Assembly (NCBI GenBank): GCA_964465145.1
Contig: CAYXJR010000040.1
Location: 1 to 38,790 of the forward strand
Direction of reading: 5' to 3'
Source of the DNA: JAUVKA01 sp964465145
GTDB lineage: Bacteria > Bacteroidota > Bacteroidia > Bacteroidales > UBA12481
Length of the DNA stretch: 38,790 nucleotides
Within the stretch, counting starts at the first letter, position 1. Each line of letters begins with the position of its first letter. Positions 1 to 8,777 of the stretch are shown here, in pieces. The position numbers and the translations under genes are program-made. The notes beneath the pieces are model-generated. The model was not told the DNA's origin and did no database searches. It saw only the letters and a list, made by a program, of their open reading frames with translations.

Positions 1-85
1 TGAATTATTAAACTTTTGCCAAGAATTACACGAATATTATTGATAAGATACTAATGGACAGGAAGTCAATCCTCGTGAATTTTAT

Positions 86-1933
86 ATGGGTAAAATTGGT
101 CAGGAATATTCTTATTGCGCATTAAAAGGGTATAAAATAAAGCAAAAAGGAATAGACGGATGGGAAAATACATACAAATATCCTGTTTGTTATAAAGATA
201 ATAAACCTGGGAAAGTGAAAAAAGAAATTTATCTACTCAAATTGGCTTATGATGAAGGTGACTATGCTTCTATGTTTGATATTCAAGACTCTGTTATAAT
301 TGAACCAGAGAATCCAACTGTAGCAAGGATTGAACCAACGGGTGGTGGAGGAACTAGATCACCCATAGCACCTTATGATTGGAGAGATGTTTTTGGTAAA
401 AATTATCTTAATGAAACCATTGAGGACCAAGGTGATTCAGACATGTGTTATGCTGTTGCAACTAGTGTAGTCGCTGAAACAGCATATAACAAATCCATTG
501 GAGCCTATTCAAAAGAATCGGGACCTGATACATCGGAAGATATGGCTGATTTTTCAACTGGTTATGTCGCTTTTTGTGGTAAAGAATGCGATTATTCAAA
601 AATTTGGGGTTATTACGGTATTAATGGCTATTCAAATAATCTTTTTCCCTTAGAATTTGTATATGAAAATGGAATTACTAATGAAGAGGATCAGGGCACG
701 TCATTCAGCGAATATGGTGTTTGTGGATCTGCACAATTGGCCTATGATAGAAGTTTTTTTGCGGGTTGGGGAACAGTATCAACATCAACATCAAGTATTA
801 AAGGTGCTTTAATTTCTTATGGACCATTATATGCTAGTCTTAAATTTAGAACTTCATGGAATACATATGATCCAGATGAAGAAGATGATCTTGAAGATAA
901 AATTATTGTTGATTCCGTACCAGAACCTTGTGGCCCTTATGGATACTACCATGCAGTAGTAATTGTAGGATGGGGATTTTTGGATGATGAGGAAAGTCCA
1001 GCTAATGGACTTTATTGGATTGTTCGAAATTCAAAAGGATCAGATTGGGGTTTAGGCGGATATGCTTATGTGCATGAGTATTCACTAAAACTTCATTGTC
1101 AAATTGGATATATTGATGGTGACCAACCCAATATTGATAGAGAATATATTGAGGATGATAGTAGCAACAGAACAATAACACTTGAAGATGAGTTTCCTAT
1201 TGCAGATGATATAGATTGGGAGGTTACACCCACCAGTGTTTTCAATTCTCCATATACAGGAACTAATTCTACGGCCTCAGTAGATACTGATCCACCAACT
1301 GGTGCAGGCCAAAGAGGTTATATTGAGTTTACTATTACAGTGGATTCCTTATCACTCTGTCCAAACGCTCCAGATAAAATAATTACTCTTTCTGATAGTA
1401 TCTGGATTGGAAAGCCAGAAACTCCTGTGGTTAATGGATATTCAGCGATTGGTTGTGGTATCAATTATGATTATGAAATAGATGAAGATAATTTGGAAGG
1501 ATCGGTTTGGTATATTTGGAGTACTTCTTCAAATATAACCTTAGTGTCGTCAGACACAACATCATCATCGTGTACTATTCAACCAACTGCGGGTGGTTCA
1601 GGTTGGATTAATGTAGAGAGTCATAATGTAAATGGATACACATACGATACAAAGAGTGTAAATATTACTTGTATGAATTTTGCGATTTATCCTAATCCGT
1701 CGAGCCAAGAGTTGACTGTTGAGATATTTGATGATACTCCTGACAATAATTATGAAGTTGAATTATATAATTCAAAAGGAGAACGGAAGAAAAGCAAGAA
1801 TACGAAAACAAAGAAGGTATATTTCTCTGTTTTAGACTTAGATGATGGGAGTTACATTGTAAAGGTAAATGCTTTTGATAATAATGGAACTCTTGTTGCT
1901 GACAAAACTAGTTCTCTGATAATTTCGAAATAA
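86..1933 (+). CDS. Papain-like (C1A) cysteine protease with T9SS sorting tail
   Basis: Papain-family fold with a readable catalytic set: Cys121 in QGDSDMCYAVATS, with the oxyanion Gln six residues before it as in papain; His289 in YYHAVVIVGWG; and Asn315 in YWIVRNSKGSDWG. The usual GxCGSCW context is degenerate, so the enzyme is a divergent C1A member. The C-terminal 80 or so residues begin AIYPNPSSQELTVEIF and look like a type A T9SS sorting domain, implying secretion to the cell surface. No signal peptide follows the ATG at 86. The frame is open upstream only to a TAA at 44-46, so the N-terminus is probably lost or frameshifted. The protein would need a Sec signal to reach T9SS. A hairpin terminator follows. 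The family call is firm; the integrity of the 5' end is doubtful. Confidence 0.8.
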   Translation: MGKIGQEYSYCALKGYKIKQKGIDGWENTYKYPVCYKDNKPGKVKKEIYLLKLAYDEGDYASMFDIQDSVIIEPENPTVARIEPTGGGGTRSPIAPYDWRDVFGKNYLNETIEDQGDSDMCYAVATSVVAETAYNKSIGAYSKESGPDTSEDMADFSTGYVAFCGKECDYSKIWGYYGINGYSNNLFPLEFVYENGITNEEDQGTSFSEYGVCGSAQLAYDRSFFAGWGTVSTSTSSIKGALISYGPLYASLKFRTSWNTYDPDEEDDLEDKIIVDSVPEPCGPYGYYHAVVIVGWGFLDDEESPANGLYWIVRNSKGSDWGLGGYAYVHEYSLKLHCQIGYIDGDQPNIDREYIEDDSSNRTITLEDEFPIADDIDWEVTPTSVFNSPYTGTNSTASVDTDPPTGAGQRGYIEFTITVDSLSLCPNAPDKIITLSDSIWIGKPETPVVNGYSAIGCGINYDYEIDEDNLEGSVWYIWSTSSNITLVSSDTTSSSCTIQPTAGGSGWINVESHNVNGYTYDTKSVNITCMNFAIYPNPSSQELTVEIFDDTPDNNYEVELYNSKGERKKSKNTKTKKVYFSVLDLDDGSYIVKVNAFDNNGTLVADKTSSLIISK

Positions 1934-1953
1934 TAACCTTTCTCAATTTGATT

Positions 1954-1988
1954 GAGGGCGTTCTAATACCCATGGACGCCCTCTTTTT
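1954..1988 (+). terminator. Rho-independent terminator after the C1A protease
   Basis: Perfect 8-bp stem GAGGGCGT / ACGCCCTC with a 14-nt loop, followed by five T, 20 nt after the protease stop codon. Confidence 0.85.
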
Positions 1989-2095
1989 ATGACAAAAGAC
2001 TGGACCATACACTTTTCCATATATAGGAACAACTTTGTAATTTTCTTCTTAAAGCCACCAAGGCGCAAATAGGTTATTGTCTAAAAGCCTATTAA

Positions 2096-5041
2096 TCAAA
2101 CAGAGGCCTGATCCAGACAGATATATTCAATACCGCCGGCCTTATCATCCTGTCCAAGTTTGGCCGGATTAAAAGTATAGTCCTTGTACTGCGCGAAAGC
2201 TTTTAGATTCTTCTTGAATTTTGTTACTGGCGTAAATGCCCGCTCACGAGGATTGTTATCGATGTAATGGTCGTAGAGATCCTTTTTGGAAAGCCTACGG
2301 CCTAAATTACAATCATCCGGCCATTGGCTTTTGGTTGGATCAAATTCCTCGGGTACAGAAAAATATTCATCAGCCCAGGCCAGGAATATTTCGCCCATGG
2401 TTTGGCGAAGCCTCCGAAGCTCGAGTCTTTCTTGCGGAGATTTAACAATTCCGTATTTAAGGTAAGCCTGGATACATTCAGCCATGAAGTTATAGAACAG
2501 GTTCCATTGGTTGTAATCCCACTCGTCAAAGAATACGGTATTGAAATCGTCAGTTGGCTTGTGATTCTCGTTGTAATAGTCGGAGAAAGCAATAAAGGCT
2601 TGCCGGTCTTTGAAGCTTGCTCCTTCCCCTAGGATTGCATGGTTTGTGGAGATCAGAAGCTTAGGCGTTTGGTCAGTTGTAAGCGTGAATTTCTTCCCTC
2701 CTTTAGGGTTAACCATGAGTTTCCCCGATATCAGGGGAAAGAAAAATTCAAAGTCAAGATTTGCCCTAACGTCATCCAGGAAAACCACTTCTGTTTTCTC
2801 GGATACTTCTTCGAACAGGAATAGATCCTCTGTTATCTTCTTATTCTTTGCGGCAATGTAGGTTAGCGGAATCACCTGTTCGATTGCTTGTCCGAACAGG
2901 GATTTACCTGTGCGGCCATGAGAGGTCCCGATCTCGGAGAGCTTCCCATCCATGGCTATGACTGCCTTTGCCTCTGATCGGTCTTTATAAGAGTGGAGCA
3001 GATAACCCATGGCCGTCATTTTTGAAACAAAATGATGGGCTATGTCATAGGCTTCACCCGGATCGATCTCCTTGATTTTTAACTCTTCCCAATAGAAATT
3101 TGATGCATTAAGCAGGAACTTCAGGAAATGGCATTGAGTACCATTATCTGAGAGTTTAATATCATATGTGCCATTTTCCTTAAAGATTTCGACCATGGGG
3201 GAGTTAAGATACCTGGCGTCGAATTTGTTTATTTTTTCATCCCATACGTAATGTGTGAGTTCTGTGAGTGGGATCTCCTGAATTTTCATCGATGTTATCT
3301 TCCAGGCTTTATTCTGGAAGTAAAGCATTTGGTGGTCTTTACTGGATACCTCGAATTCCGGATGAATGAAGTTTACATTGGATAAGCTATCTGGCCCCAG
3401 GTACATTTTCCCTCCCCGGTACATCATATTAAGGACATCCTTTGGCGCTATCACTTTTGTGAAGTCCATTACAAAATCCTTTATTTGGTAGGAATCAACT
3501 AATTTGACCACATATCCATTCATGTGGGCAAACCGGTATTCTTGTGAGGCCATCATAATCCTGCCATAACCTCTGTTTTGGAGAAAGTTGTAGCAATTCG
3601 CATAGTCGAATTGTATTTTCTGACGTTCCCTTCCGGATTTATCTTCCCATTTTTCCAATTTCCAGTATATTTCAGCCTCTTCAAGCGGCTGAGCCGATTC
3701 AAATTTACCCGCAGTGAATCTCCATTTGTGTTTGCCAATCAGGAATTCCGGATAATTTTCAAGGATTTTCTTATGCTTCTCAGCAAAAATGTCCGGGGCA
3801 TCCAGGTGCCAGAATTGTTTGATCTGATAATCGGTAAGGGTTGTTATTTTATGGAGTTGTATAAATTCCCCGGTGCCGTCTTTTTCGTTCATTGCCTGGT
3901 CGATGTCCGTTTTGAGAGATTCTTCTTTTTGGTTCAGGGTTTTGGTCAGCAGATCATCGATTCCCTTGTCCTGGTTCTTATTTGGCTTGATATAGGCGAA
4001 ATAGGTTTCAAGGTGGATCCCCAGGTTATTAAATGATTTAAAATAATCCCGGAAGTTTCTCACTGCAGAGAAAAATGTCAAAGGTCTTAGATCCACCCTG
4101 GTTGAGGGTTTGATATTATGGGATATTTCATACCAATCAGCGTCCAGGACAAAAATAACCTCTTTAACTCCACAGGCTTTGACAAGGAGTTGCATTTCAT
4201 GAGGGATGGTTCCATTCTGGCCAAGGTTGTGGATTCCCATAATCCCGACAGATGGCATACCGTGTTTTGTAGCCTTTTCAGCTTTTTTCTCCCCTTCCTG
4301 GATAAAGAGACGGGTAATCTGTTTTTTTGTGCGGTATTGCTCCCTGATAAACTGAGGAAAGTAAAGATGGGATCCTGATCCTTTAGGAGAAGAATATTTG
4401 ATAGCATGGCCATGCTTGTCCAGGTGAAGATCCGGATTCTGCCACCGGACCCGGTAAAGGTGTTCAAACCTGGTAGAATTAGGTTTTTGATACATGACCT
4501 TGTTCCCTTCCAGGTCATAGTAATATATGATCACATCGTCCCCGAAGGTAAGCTGATTATATTGGTCTTTGGTACCGGATCGAAAGACCTGGGTTTCGCG
4601 AAGTGTCTTTGAAGAATCGTCCTCAAAGCATCTGGCTGTAACATCCTCTGGTTTTAGACCACTTTCGGAAAGCTGGGATTGCAGGAAAGATTTACTGGTG
4701 GCCTTACTTTTAGGCATTTTAGAAGTCACCTGTACCGGGCGTTCTTCATCTATCAGGATATTATACTTTGAAGCAAGATGTTTGAGTGCTTCAGGAAATG
4801 AATAGTTTTGGGCTTTCATCAGGTAGGCAATCCCATCGGTAATTGAAAAGCCGCAGGAGAAGCATTTTGCTATTGATTTTGATGGAGTAATCATCAGGCC
4901 TTTATTTTTGGCATCCTTGCTGCATTCCGGGCATTTGGTGTAATAGGATGCGCCAGATTTATGGATAGCCTGGAAATCCTGGATTACTTCATGAATTTTT
5001 GAAGTTTCCTTGATCCGGATGATGGTTGAGTCAGAAATCAT
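2096..5041 (-). CDS. Primase-helicase of a mobile element (CHC2 zinc finger, Toprim, SF3-like ATPase)
   Basis: Large replication protein. The N-terminus has a CHC2-type zinc ribbon with Cys37, Cys40, Cys60 and Cys63. A Toprim-like region lies around residues 243-305, with an EGEKKA motif and an acidic VLDAD. A C-terminal ATPase carries a Walker A variant (GTSHGRTGKS, about residue 702-712) and Walker B (VVFLDDV, about 755), followed by the sensor-like QTPKLLISTNH. This order is typical of phage, plasmid and satellite primase-helicases that start their own replication. It would bind the element's DNA, prime it and unwind it. Small ORFs and HTH repressors follow on the right, as in phage or satellite control regions. 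No integrase, portal or capsid gene is visible, so the type of element is open. A degraded copy of the same gene family lies at 15683-15860. Confidence 0.85.
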   Translation of the reverse strand: MISDSTIIRIKETSKIHEVIQDFQAIHKSGASYYTKCPECSKDAKNKGLMITPSKSIAKCFSCGFSITDGIAYLMKAQNYSFPEALKHLASKYNILIDEERPVQVTSKMPKSKATSKSFLQSQLSESGLKPEDVTARCFEDDSSKTLRETQVFRSGTKDQYNQLTFGDDVIIYYYDLEGNKVMYQKPNSTRFEHLYRVRWQNPDLHLDKHGHAIKYSSPKGSGSHLYFPQFIREQYRTKKQITRLFIQEGEKKAEKATKHGMPSVGIMGIHNLGQNGTIPHEMQLLVKACGVKEVIFVLDADWYEISHNIKPSTRVDLRPLTFFSAVRNFRDYFKSFNNLGIHLETYFAYIKPNKNQDKGIDDLLTKTLNQKEESLKTDIDQAMNEKDGTGEFIQLHKITTLTDYQIKQFWHLDAPDIFAEKHKKILENYPEFLIGKHKWRFTAGKFESAQPLEEAEIYWKLEKWEDKSGRERQKIQFDYANCYNFLQNRGYGRIMMASQEYRFAHMNGYVVKLVDSYQIKDFVMDFTKVIAPKDVLNMMYRGGKMYLGPDSLSNVNFIHPEFEVSSKDHQMLYFQNKAWKITSMKIQEIPLTELTHYVWDEKINKFDARYLNSPMVEIFKENGTYDIKLSDNGTQCHFLKFLLNASNFYWEELKIKEIDPGEAYDIAHHFVSKMTAMGYLLHSYKDRSEAKAVIAMDGKLSEIGTSHGRTGKSLFGQAIEQVIPLTYIAAKNKKITEDLFLFEEVSEKTEVVFLDDVRANLDFEFFFPLISGKLMVNPKGGKKFTLTTDQTPKLLISTNHAILGEGASFKDRQAFIAFSDYYNENHKPTDDFNTVFFDEWDYNQWNLFYNFMAECIQAYLKYGIVKSPQERLELRRLRQTMGEIFLAWADEYFSVPEEFDPTKSQWPDDCNLGRRLSKKDLYDHYIDNNPRERAFTPVTKFKKNLKAFAQYKDYTFNPAKLGQDDKAGGIEYICLDQASV

Positions 5042-5118
5042 ATGCGGTTATTTCTTTAAAAATGAATTATTTGAAGCCATTCTGATGTTGTAATTTTCCC
5101 CCATTAATATTGAGTTCA

Positions 5119-5322
5119 TCAACCGGCATGTATTCTGCGATTTAGCAAGATCTCAATATCATCAAGCAGGTTAGTAGTTTGTGTATATTCTCTACTAAGA
5201 TCTATTCCGGTTAAATCAGAATTAACCGGTGACTGAATGAGCAATGAAACTGAATTCAAGTGTGAAAGAAGAGCCCTTTTTATGAAGAGAAGAGAAGCGG
5301 TATCAGATTTAGGATTTATCAT
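5119..5322 (-). CDS. Small hypothetical protein of the primase module
   Basis: 67-residue ORF between the primase and the 80-residue HTH gene, same strand, no recognised domain. It has a leucine/serine-rich N-terminal half and a helical, charged C-terminal half (EYTQTTNLLDDIEILLNRR). Position and orientation suggest co-transcription with the primase. It may be only a chance ORF, because nothing beyond context supports it. Confidence 0.4.
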   Translation of the reverse strand: MINPKSDTASLLFIKRALLSHLNSVSLLIQSPVNSDLTGIDLSREYTQTTNLLDDIEILLNRRIHAG

Positions 5323-5416
5323 GAAGCAAGTACTAAAGGTTTAAGATTTTTTTTGATGGTTCGATGTTGTGAATAGTGCTGCTGCTATCTGGATAACAAT
5401 AAGGAATTCCAGATAT

Positions 5417-5659
5417 TCACTGTTGCTGAATTTTGATTAATACCTGATCAGCCCACTGTTTTTTTTGCTTAAGAGTCGCTAAGTGTTTTTCCAACAATTC
5501 AATTGCTGCATTTACAATTGATTCATTGATACGTCTGCCAGCAAGAACATGATCAATATGACTTGCTGAATAGCCAGTTCCTTCACTAAGCATAAGGCGA
5601 TAACCTTTAGGGAGTGATTTTTTAATTTTCTGTAACTGTTTGAGATTCATAATTGTCAA
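5417..5659 (-). CDS. Small HTH DNA-binding protein
   Basis: 80 residues. The core RLMLSEGTGYSASHIDHVLAGRR has the spacing of a Cro/XRE helix-turn-helix in which GYSASHIDHVL is the turn and recognition helix, followed by a Lys-rich helical tail. It starts the leftward transcription unit that continues through 5119-5322 into the primase, and is divergent from the XRE gene at 5814. That layout is like a phage Cro/CI switch, so it probably regulates the primase unit; this is inferred. A second Met (codon 4, MNLKQLQ) is an alternative start. Confidence 0.6.
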   Translation of the reverse strand: MTIMNLKQLQKIKKSLPKGYRLMLSEGTGYSASHIDHVLAGRRINESIVNAAIELLEKHLATLKQKKQWADQVLIKIQQQ

Positions 5660-5689
5660 GTTAAAATATTTGCATTCATTAAAATAAAG

Positions 5690-5765
5690 AGTACATTAGT
5701 AGTGCATAAAGAGCGTAAAACGAGTGCTAATTGCGCAAAAAATGAGATCGAAAGTAGTGCTATTC
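5690..5765. promoter_or_regulatory. Divergent control region with AGTAGTGC direct repeats
   Basis: The gap between the leftward HTH gene and the rightward XRE gene holds AGTAGTGC at 5698-5705 and 5753-5760 and a related GAGTGC near 5722. Direct copies spaced in a divergent promoter region are candidate operators for the flanking repressors. No clear TAnnTTTG element was found here, so promoter positions are not assigned. Confidence 0.35.
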
Positions 5766-5813
5766 TTAAATGAATTCAAGTTATTCTAAACTTTTTTATC
5801 AATAAAAATTGAA

Positions 5814-6137
5814 GTGGAAACAAATCAACGTGTTAGGCAGTGGATGGAAGAAAATCGGTTTGCCAGTAAAGAACTGGCAGAATGGACCGGAATAAGTAAG
5901 TCCGCTGTATCTCAGGTATTAAGTGGTAAAATTAATATTAGCGTGAAGTCCCTTCAAAGGATCTTAGAAATCCATAAAGATTTGAATGCAAGATGGTTAT
6001 TGACCGGTGAGGGAGATATGTATGTCGATGAAGAAATATCTCACTCCAGTATCGAAGCAAGAGATCGTATAATTTCTGAGATGGAAAGGATTATCAATGC
6101 TAAGGATGAAATCATAAAACTGATGAAAAGTGTATAG
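5814..6137 (+). CDS. XRE-family repressor with C-terminal helix
   Basis: 107 residues starting at GTG; no ATG is available before the domain. The N-terminal HTH_3 is clear: VRQWMEENRFASKELAEWTG, then SKSAVSQVLSGKINISVKSL, ending in the common sequence NARWLLTGEGDMY found in Bacteroidota phage-type repressors. The tail (RDRIISEMERIINAKDEIIKLM) is probably a short coiled coil for dimerisation. It is divergent from the primase operon and likely represses it and itself. The next XRE gene begins 1 nt after its stop. Confidence 0.85.
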   Translation: METNQRVRQWMEENRFASKELAEWTGISKSAVSQVLSGKINISVKSLQRILEIHKDLNARWLLTGEGDMYVDEEISHSSIEARDRIISEMERIINAKDEIIKLMKSV

Positions 6138-6138
6138 C

Positions 6139-6477
6139 ATGGCAAAAATGGTTGGTAAATTAATCAGTGAACAGCGTGAAAGAAGGGGATTAACAAAAAG
6201 TATGTTTGCAAAAAAGCTTGGCTGCAGTCCTCAGAATGTAGATAGTTTGGAATCCAGGAAGAGCATAGATTTTGAATTAGCCCAGAAGATTAGTCTCATT
6301 CTTGAATTTGACATTTTTGAGTATTATAGGGTGTATCAGAATGATCAATCTATCAAGGAGAAACAGCTAAAAAAGAAGCTTGATGAACTGAATGCAAAAT
6401 ACACCATACTACTTGAAAAGTACAACGGTTTACTTGAGAATCAGTTTGTAAGTAGCAAATTATCAAGGAATCCTTAA
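6139..6477 (+). CDS. Second XRE-family regulator
   Basis: 112 residues from the ATG at 6139, one base after the preceding TAG. A GTG at 6130 in the same frame would overlap the upstream gene and adds only three residues, so the ATG is preferred. The HTH core is VGKLISEQRERRGLTKSMFA then KLGCSPQNVDSLESRKSIDF, followed by a long charged coiled coil (KEKQLKKKLDELNAKYTILL). It forms an operon with the XRE gene at 5814, so the pair probably acts as a two-protein immunity switch for the primase module. Confidence 0.8.
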   Translation: MAKMVGKLISEQRERRGLTKSMFAKKLGCSPQNVDSLESRKSIDFELAQKISLILEFDIFEYYRVYQNDQSIKEKQLKKKLDELNAKYTILLEKYNGLLENQFVSSKLSRNP

Positions 6478-6695
6478 AGTGATAAGTTTAATAGATAGAT
6501 CTCATATGTTAGCATTGATAAATTTATAGCATAATATATTAAATATCAGTTAAGTAAATCTGAAATTTCTCATAATTATCAAGCAGTTATTGTATAAAAA
6601 CCAAGTATTGATTTGAAACAATTCATTGCAGATTCATAGAAATTAAAAACAACAATGCTCTGTGTGGCACTAAAATTGGCCTTCCTGGTATTTGT

Positions 6696-6775
6696 CATGT
6701 AAATCCTCCAGGTTCACCAGGAATATTTCACCGTAAGGCCCTTGTAATCTGACGATTACAAGGGCCTTCTTTTAA
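6696..6775 (+). repeat. Partial copy D of dispersed repeat, with strong hairpin terminator
   Basis: Shares with copy A (8970-9126) the segment GTAAATCCTCCAGGTTC plus CCAGGAAT and the following hairpin. Here the hairpin is a perfect 15-bp stem (6735-6749 with 6754-6768, loop TGAC) followed by a T-rich tail. The head part of the repeat (CCCCAATACCGCCCC) is absent. It lies between the convergent XRE and cysK genes and can terminate transcription in both directions. The rest of 6478-6875 is AT-rich with no gene seen. Confidence 0.7.
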
Positions 6776-6875
6776 TTATTATTCTACTACATATACTACT
6801 GCAATTGTGGCTTGTTCCAGTGGTGGTTCCCTTTCGTCCGTCGTGCCTCCCTGGTTAAATAGATAGATAAATAAA

Positions 6876-7781
6876 TTAGAACAATCCGTCAACAGAAAGG
6901 TATCGCTCTCCTGTATCATATGCAAAAGTTAATATCCGGCCGGTAACTCCCTCCTGCTGAATTTTAGCAATTGCGGCTAGCGAGGCTCCGGTAGAAATTC
7001 CTATTATCAAACCTTCCTTTACTCCTGCCAGCTTTGCAAATTTAAAAGCGTCCTCTTTAGATATCGAGATTGTTTTGTCAAGCAGTTTAACATCAAGGTT
7101 TTCAGGTATAAACCCGGCTCCGATTCCTTGTATAGGATGTGGGCCGGGATTACCGCCGCCTATTACCGGCGAGGCTTCCGGTTCAACGGCGTATATTTTG
7201 ATGTCTGGCCATTTCTCTTTGAGAACCCTGCCCACTCCGCTGATGTGACCTCCTGTGCCAACTCCAGTGACAAGGTAATCAATTCCTTCAGGAAAGTCAA
7301 TTAAGATCTCTTGGGCTGTTGTTCTGGAATGTCCGTCAGGATTAGCTGGATTATCAAATTGCGAAGGGGTCCATGCACCCAACTCCTTCTGCAGGACTGC
7401 AGCTCTGTCAATTGCTCCTTTCATCCCTAACTCTTTTGGAGTCAGTTCAATTTTTGCACCATAAATTGTCATGAGTTTACGTCTTTCAACTGACATTGAT
7501 TCAGGCATTACGAGAATCAATTGGTAATTCCTGATGGCTGAGACTAAGGCCAGGCCAATACCTGTATTTCCGGAGGTAGGTTCAACGATAATCGATCCGC
7601 TTTTCAGGATCCCGCGGGACTCTGCATCATCAATCATTGAAAGGGCGATCCGATCTTTAATACTTCCTCCCGGATTTTGTTTTTCCAGCTTAATCCATAC
7701 TTCAAGGTTTGGATTAAAAAGCCTGTTAATCCTTAACACCGGGGTGTTCCCGATAAGCTCTAAAGCATTGTTCTTCTTCAT
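6876..7781 (-). CDS. cysK: Cysteine synthase (O-acetylserine sulfhydrylase)
   Basis: PLP enzyme making L-cysteine from O-acetylserine and sulfide. Lys42 in NPGGSIKDR forms the internal aldimine; PTSGNTG (68-74) binds the substrate carboxylate; TGVGTGGHISGVG binds the PLP phosphate. 301 residues is normal for the family. It lies 11 nt downstream of cysE on the same strand, so the pair makes the serine-to-cysteine pathway in one transcript. CysE and CysK often form the cysteine synthase complex; the C-terminus of this CysE (GYIDFII) ends in Ile, as the CysK-binding tail does. Expression is probably controlled by the attenuator at 8633-8752. Confidence 0.95.
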   Translation of the reverse strand: MKKNNALELIGNTPVLRINRLFNPNLEVWIKLEKQNPGGSIKDRIALSMIDDAESRGILKSGSIIVEPTSGNTGIGLALVSAIRNYQLILVMPESMSVERRKLMTIYGAKIELTPKELGMKGAIDRAAVLQKELGAWTPSQFDNPANPDGHSRTTAQEILIDFPEGIDYLVTGVGTGGHISGVGRVLKEKWPDIKIYAVEPEASPVIGGGNPGPHPIQGIGAGFIPENLDVKLLDKTISISKEDAFKFAKLAGVKEGLIIGISTGASLAAIAKIQQEGVTGRILTFAYDTGERYLSVDGLF

Positions 7782-7792
7782 ATTAATATAGG

Positions 7793-8623
7793 TTAAATAA
7801 TAAAATCAATATATCCTGGATTATCATGTTTGTTATTCATTAGACGGATGCTATTTTGATTGACCACTAGTGAATTAGGGGCTACGGAATGTGTTAACCA
7901 TACATTTCCTCCTATAACGGAATTGTGTCCAATGGTGGTCTGCCCTCCAAGGATGGTAGATCCTGCATAAATGATTACTTCATCTTCAACCGTAGGATGC
8001 CGCTTCTTTCCAGCTTTATCTTTTGAAACGCTAATAGCCCCTAAGGTAACTCCCTGGTATATCTTGACAGAATTTCCGATTACAGAGCTTTCTCCAATCA
8101 CTATGCCTGTGCCATGATCAATGCAGAAAGATTTTCCGATAATGGCACGGGGATTGATGTCAATGCCGGTTTTGCTATGCGAATATTCGGCAAAAATACG
8201 GGGAATAACAGGAATGGATAATTGGTCTAAAGCGTGTGCTATCCTATAAACGAGAATAGCGTAAAAACCTGGATAGCTGATGATAACCTCCTCTTTCGAA
8301 TAAGCTGCCGGATCTCCCTCATAGATCGCTTCTGCATCAGCCAGCAAAAGTTCATAAACATCAGGCAAAAAACTCTCAAAAGAGTCAAGGATGCCCTGGA
8401 TGTCCTCCAGCCCCGTATGATAAGAGAGAAGAATCTTTCTTAAAAGTTCCTTGATATCAGGGAAGTTATAATATTCATCCGGGTTTTCTTCTTCTGCCAA
8501 AACCGGGAAAAGAAAATCTATTATTTTCTGAAGGAAGGCTAGAACATCTTTTCTAACCGGGACTTTACCCATGGTTTGAACTTTAAATTGTCCCCGGTTT
8601 GGTATTAACTGTTTTTGATCCAT
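7793..8623 (-). CDS. cysE: Serine O-acetyltransferase
   Basis: Transfers acetyl from acetyl-CoA to L-serine to give O-acetylserine. The N-terminal half (residues 1-150) is helical. The C-terminal half is a left-handed beta-helix with hexapeptide repeats and the active-site segment SKTGIDINPRAIIGKSFCID followed by HGTGIVIGE, then a GGNVWLTHSV turn. 276 residues matches the long Bacteroidota type. The ATG lies only 9 nt after the T-run of a hairpin terminator, with no Shine-Dalgarno between them, so expression depends on read-through of that terminator. First gene of the cysE-cysK operon. Confidence 0.95.
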   Translation of the reverse strand: MDQKQLIPNRGQFKVQTMGKVPVRKDVLAFLQKIIDFLFPVLAEEENPDEYYNFPDIKELLRKILLSYHTGLEDIQGILDSFESFLPDVYELLLADAEAIYEGDPAAYSKEEVIISYPGFYAILVYRIAHALDQLSIPVIPRIFAEYSHSKTGIDINPRAIIGKSFCIDHGTGIVIGESSVIGNSVKIYQGVTLGAISVSKDKAGKKRHPTVEDEVIIYAGSTILGGQTTIGHNSVIGGNVWLTHSVAPNSLVVNQNSIRLMNNKHDNPGYIDFII

Positions 8624-8632
8624 AGTATGTAT

Positions 8633-8663
8633 AAAAAAAAAGCCCTTTGCTTTTGCAAAGGGC
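8633..8663 (-). terminator. Attenuator terminator in the cysE leader
   Basis: On the minus strand GCCCTTTGC / GCAAAGGGC, a 9-bp perfect stem with loop AAAA, followed by nine T, sits 9 nt before the cysE ATG. Placed between the promoter and the first gene, it can only work as an attenuator. Its 5' arm (8655-8663) can instead pair with a segment inside the leader ORF (8703-8721). Confidence 0.85.
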
Positions 8664-8692
8664 CATTATGACTTGATATTTAAATTAGATTT

Positions 8693-8752
8693 CTAATGGA
8701 AAAAGTCAAAATGAGCCCTGCTTGTTGTAGGCATACAACAACACAACATCAT
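8693..8752 (-). CDS. Cysteine leader peptide (attenuator ORF)
   Basis: 19-residue ORF MMLCCCMPTTSRAHFDFFH ending in TAG. Three consecutive TGT codons (4-6) are the expected sensor for charged tRNA-Cys. The ORF lies about 20 nt downstream of a good Bacteroidota promoter and 30 nt upstream of the terminator hairpin. The Cys codons pair with codons 8-11 in an 8-bp hairpin (TTGTTGTA / TACAACAA, 8734-8741 with 8722-8729). Codons 11-17 hold the antiterminator strand GCAGGGCTCATTTTGACTT (8703-8721), complementary with small bulges to AAGTCATAATGGCCCTTTGC (8655-8674). Stalling at Cys codons would leave this strand free and open cysE-cysK; normal translation would mask it and allow termination. The function is inferred; the elements are seen directly. 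Confidence 0.8.
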   Translation of the reverse strand: MMLCCCMPTTSRAHFDFFH

Positions 8753-8777
8753 TTTGTTATTTCTCTTAATCATGCTG

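Noticed and set aside
2236..4805. Several plus-strand ORFs of 60-150 codons and minus-strand out-of-frame ORFs across the primase gene
   Set aside because: They lie inside the primase in other frames, lack domains and have no own signals.
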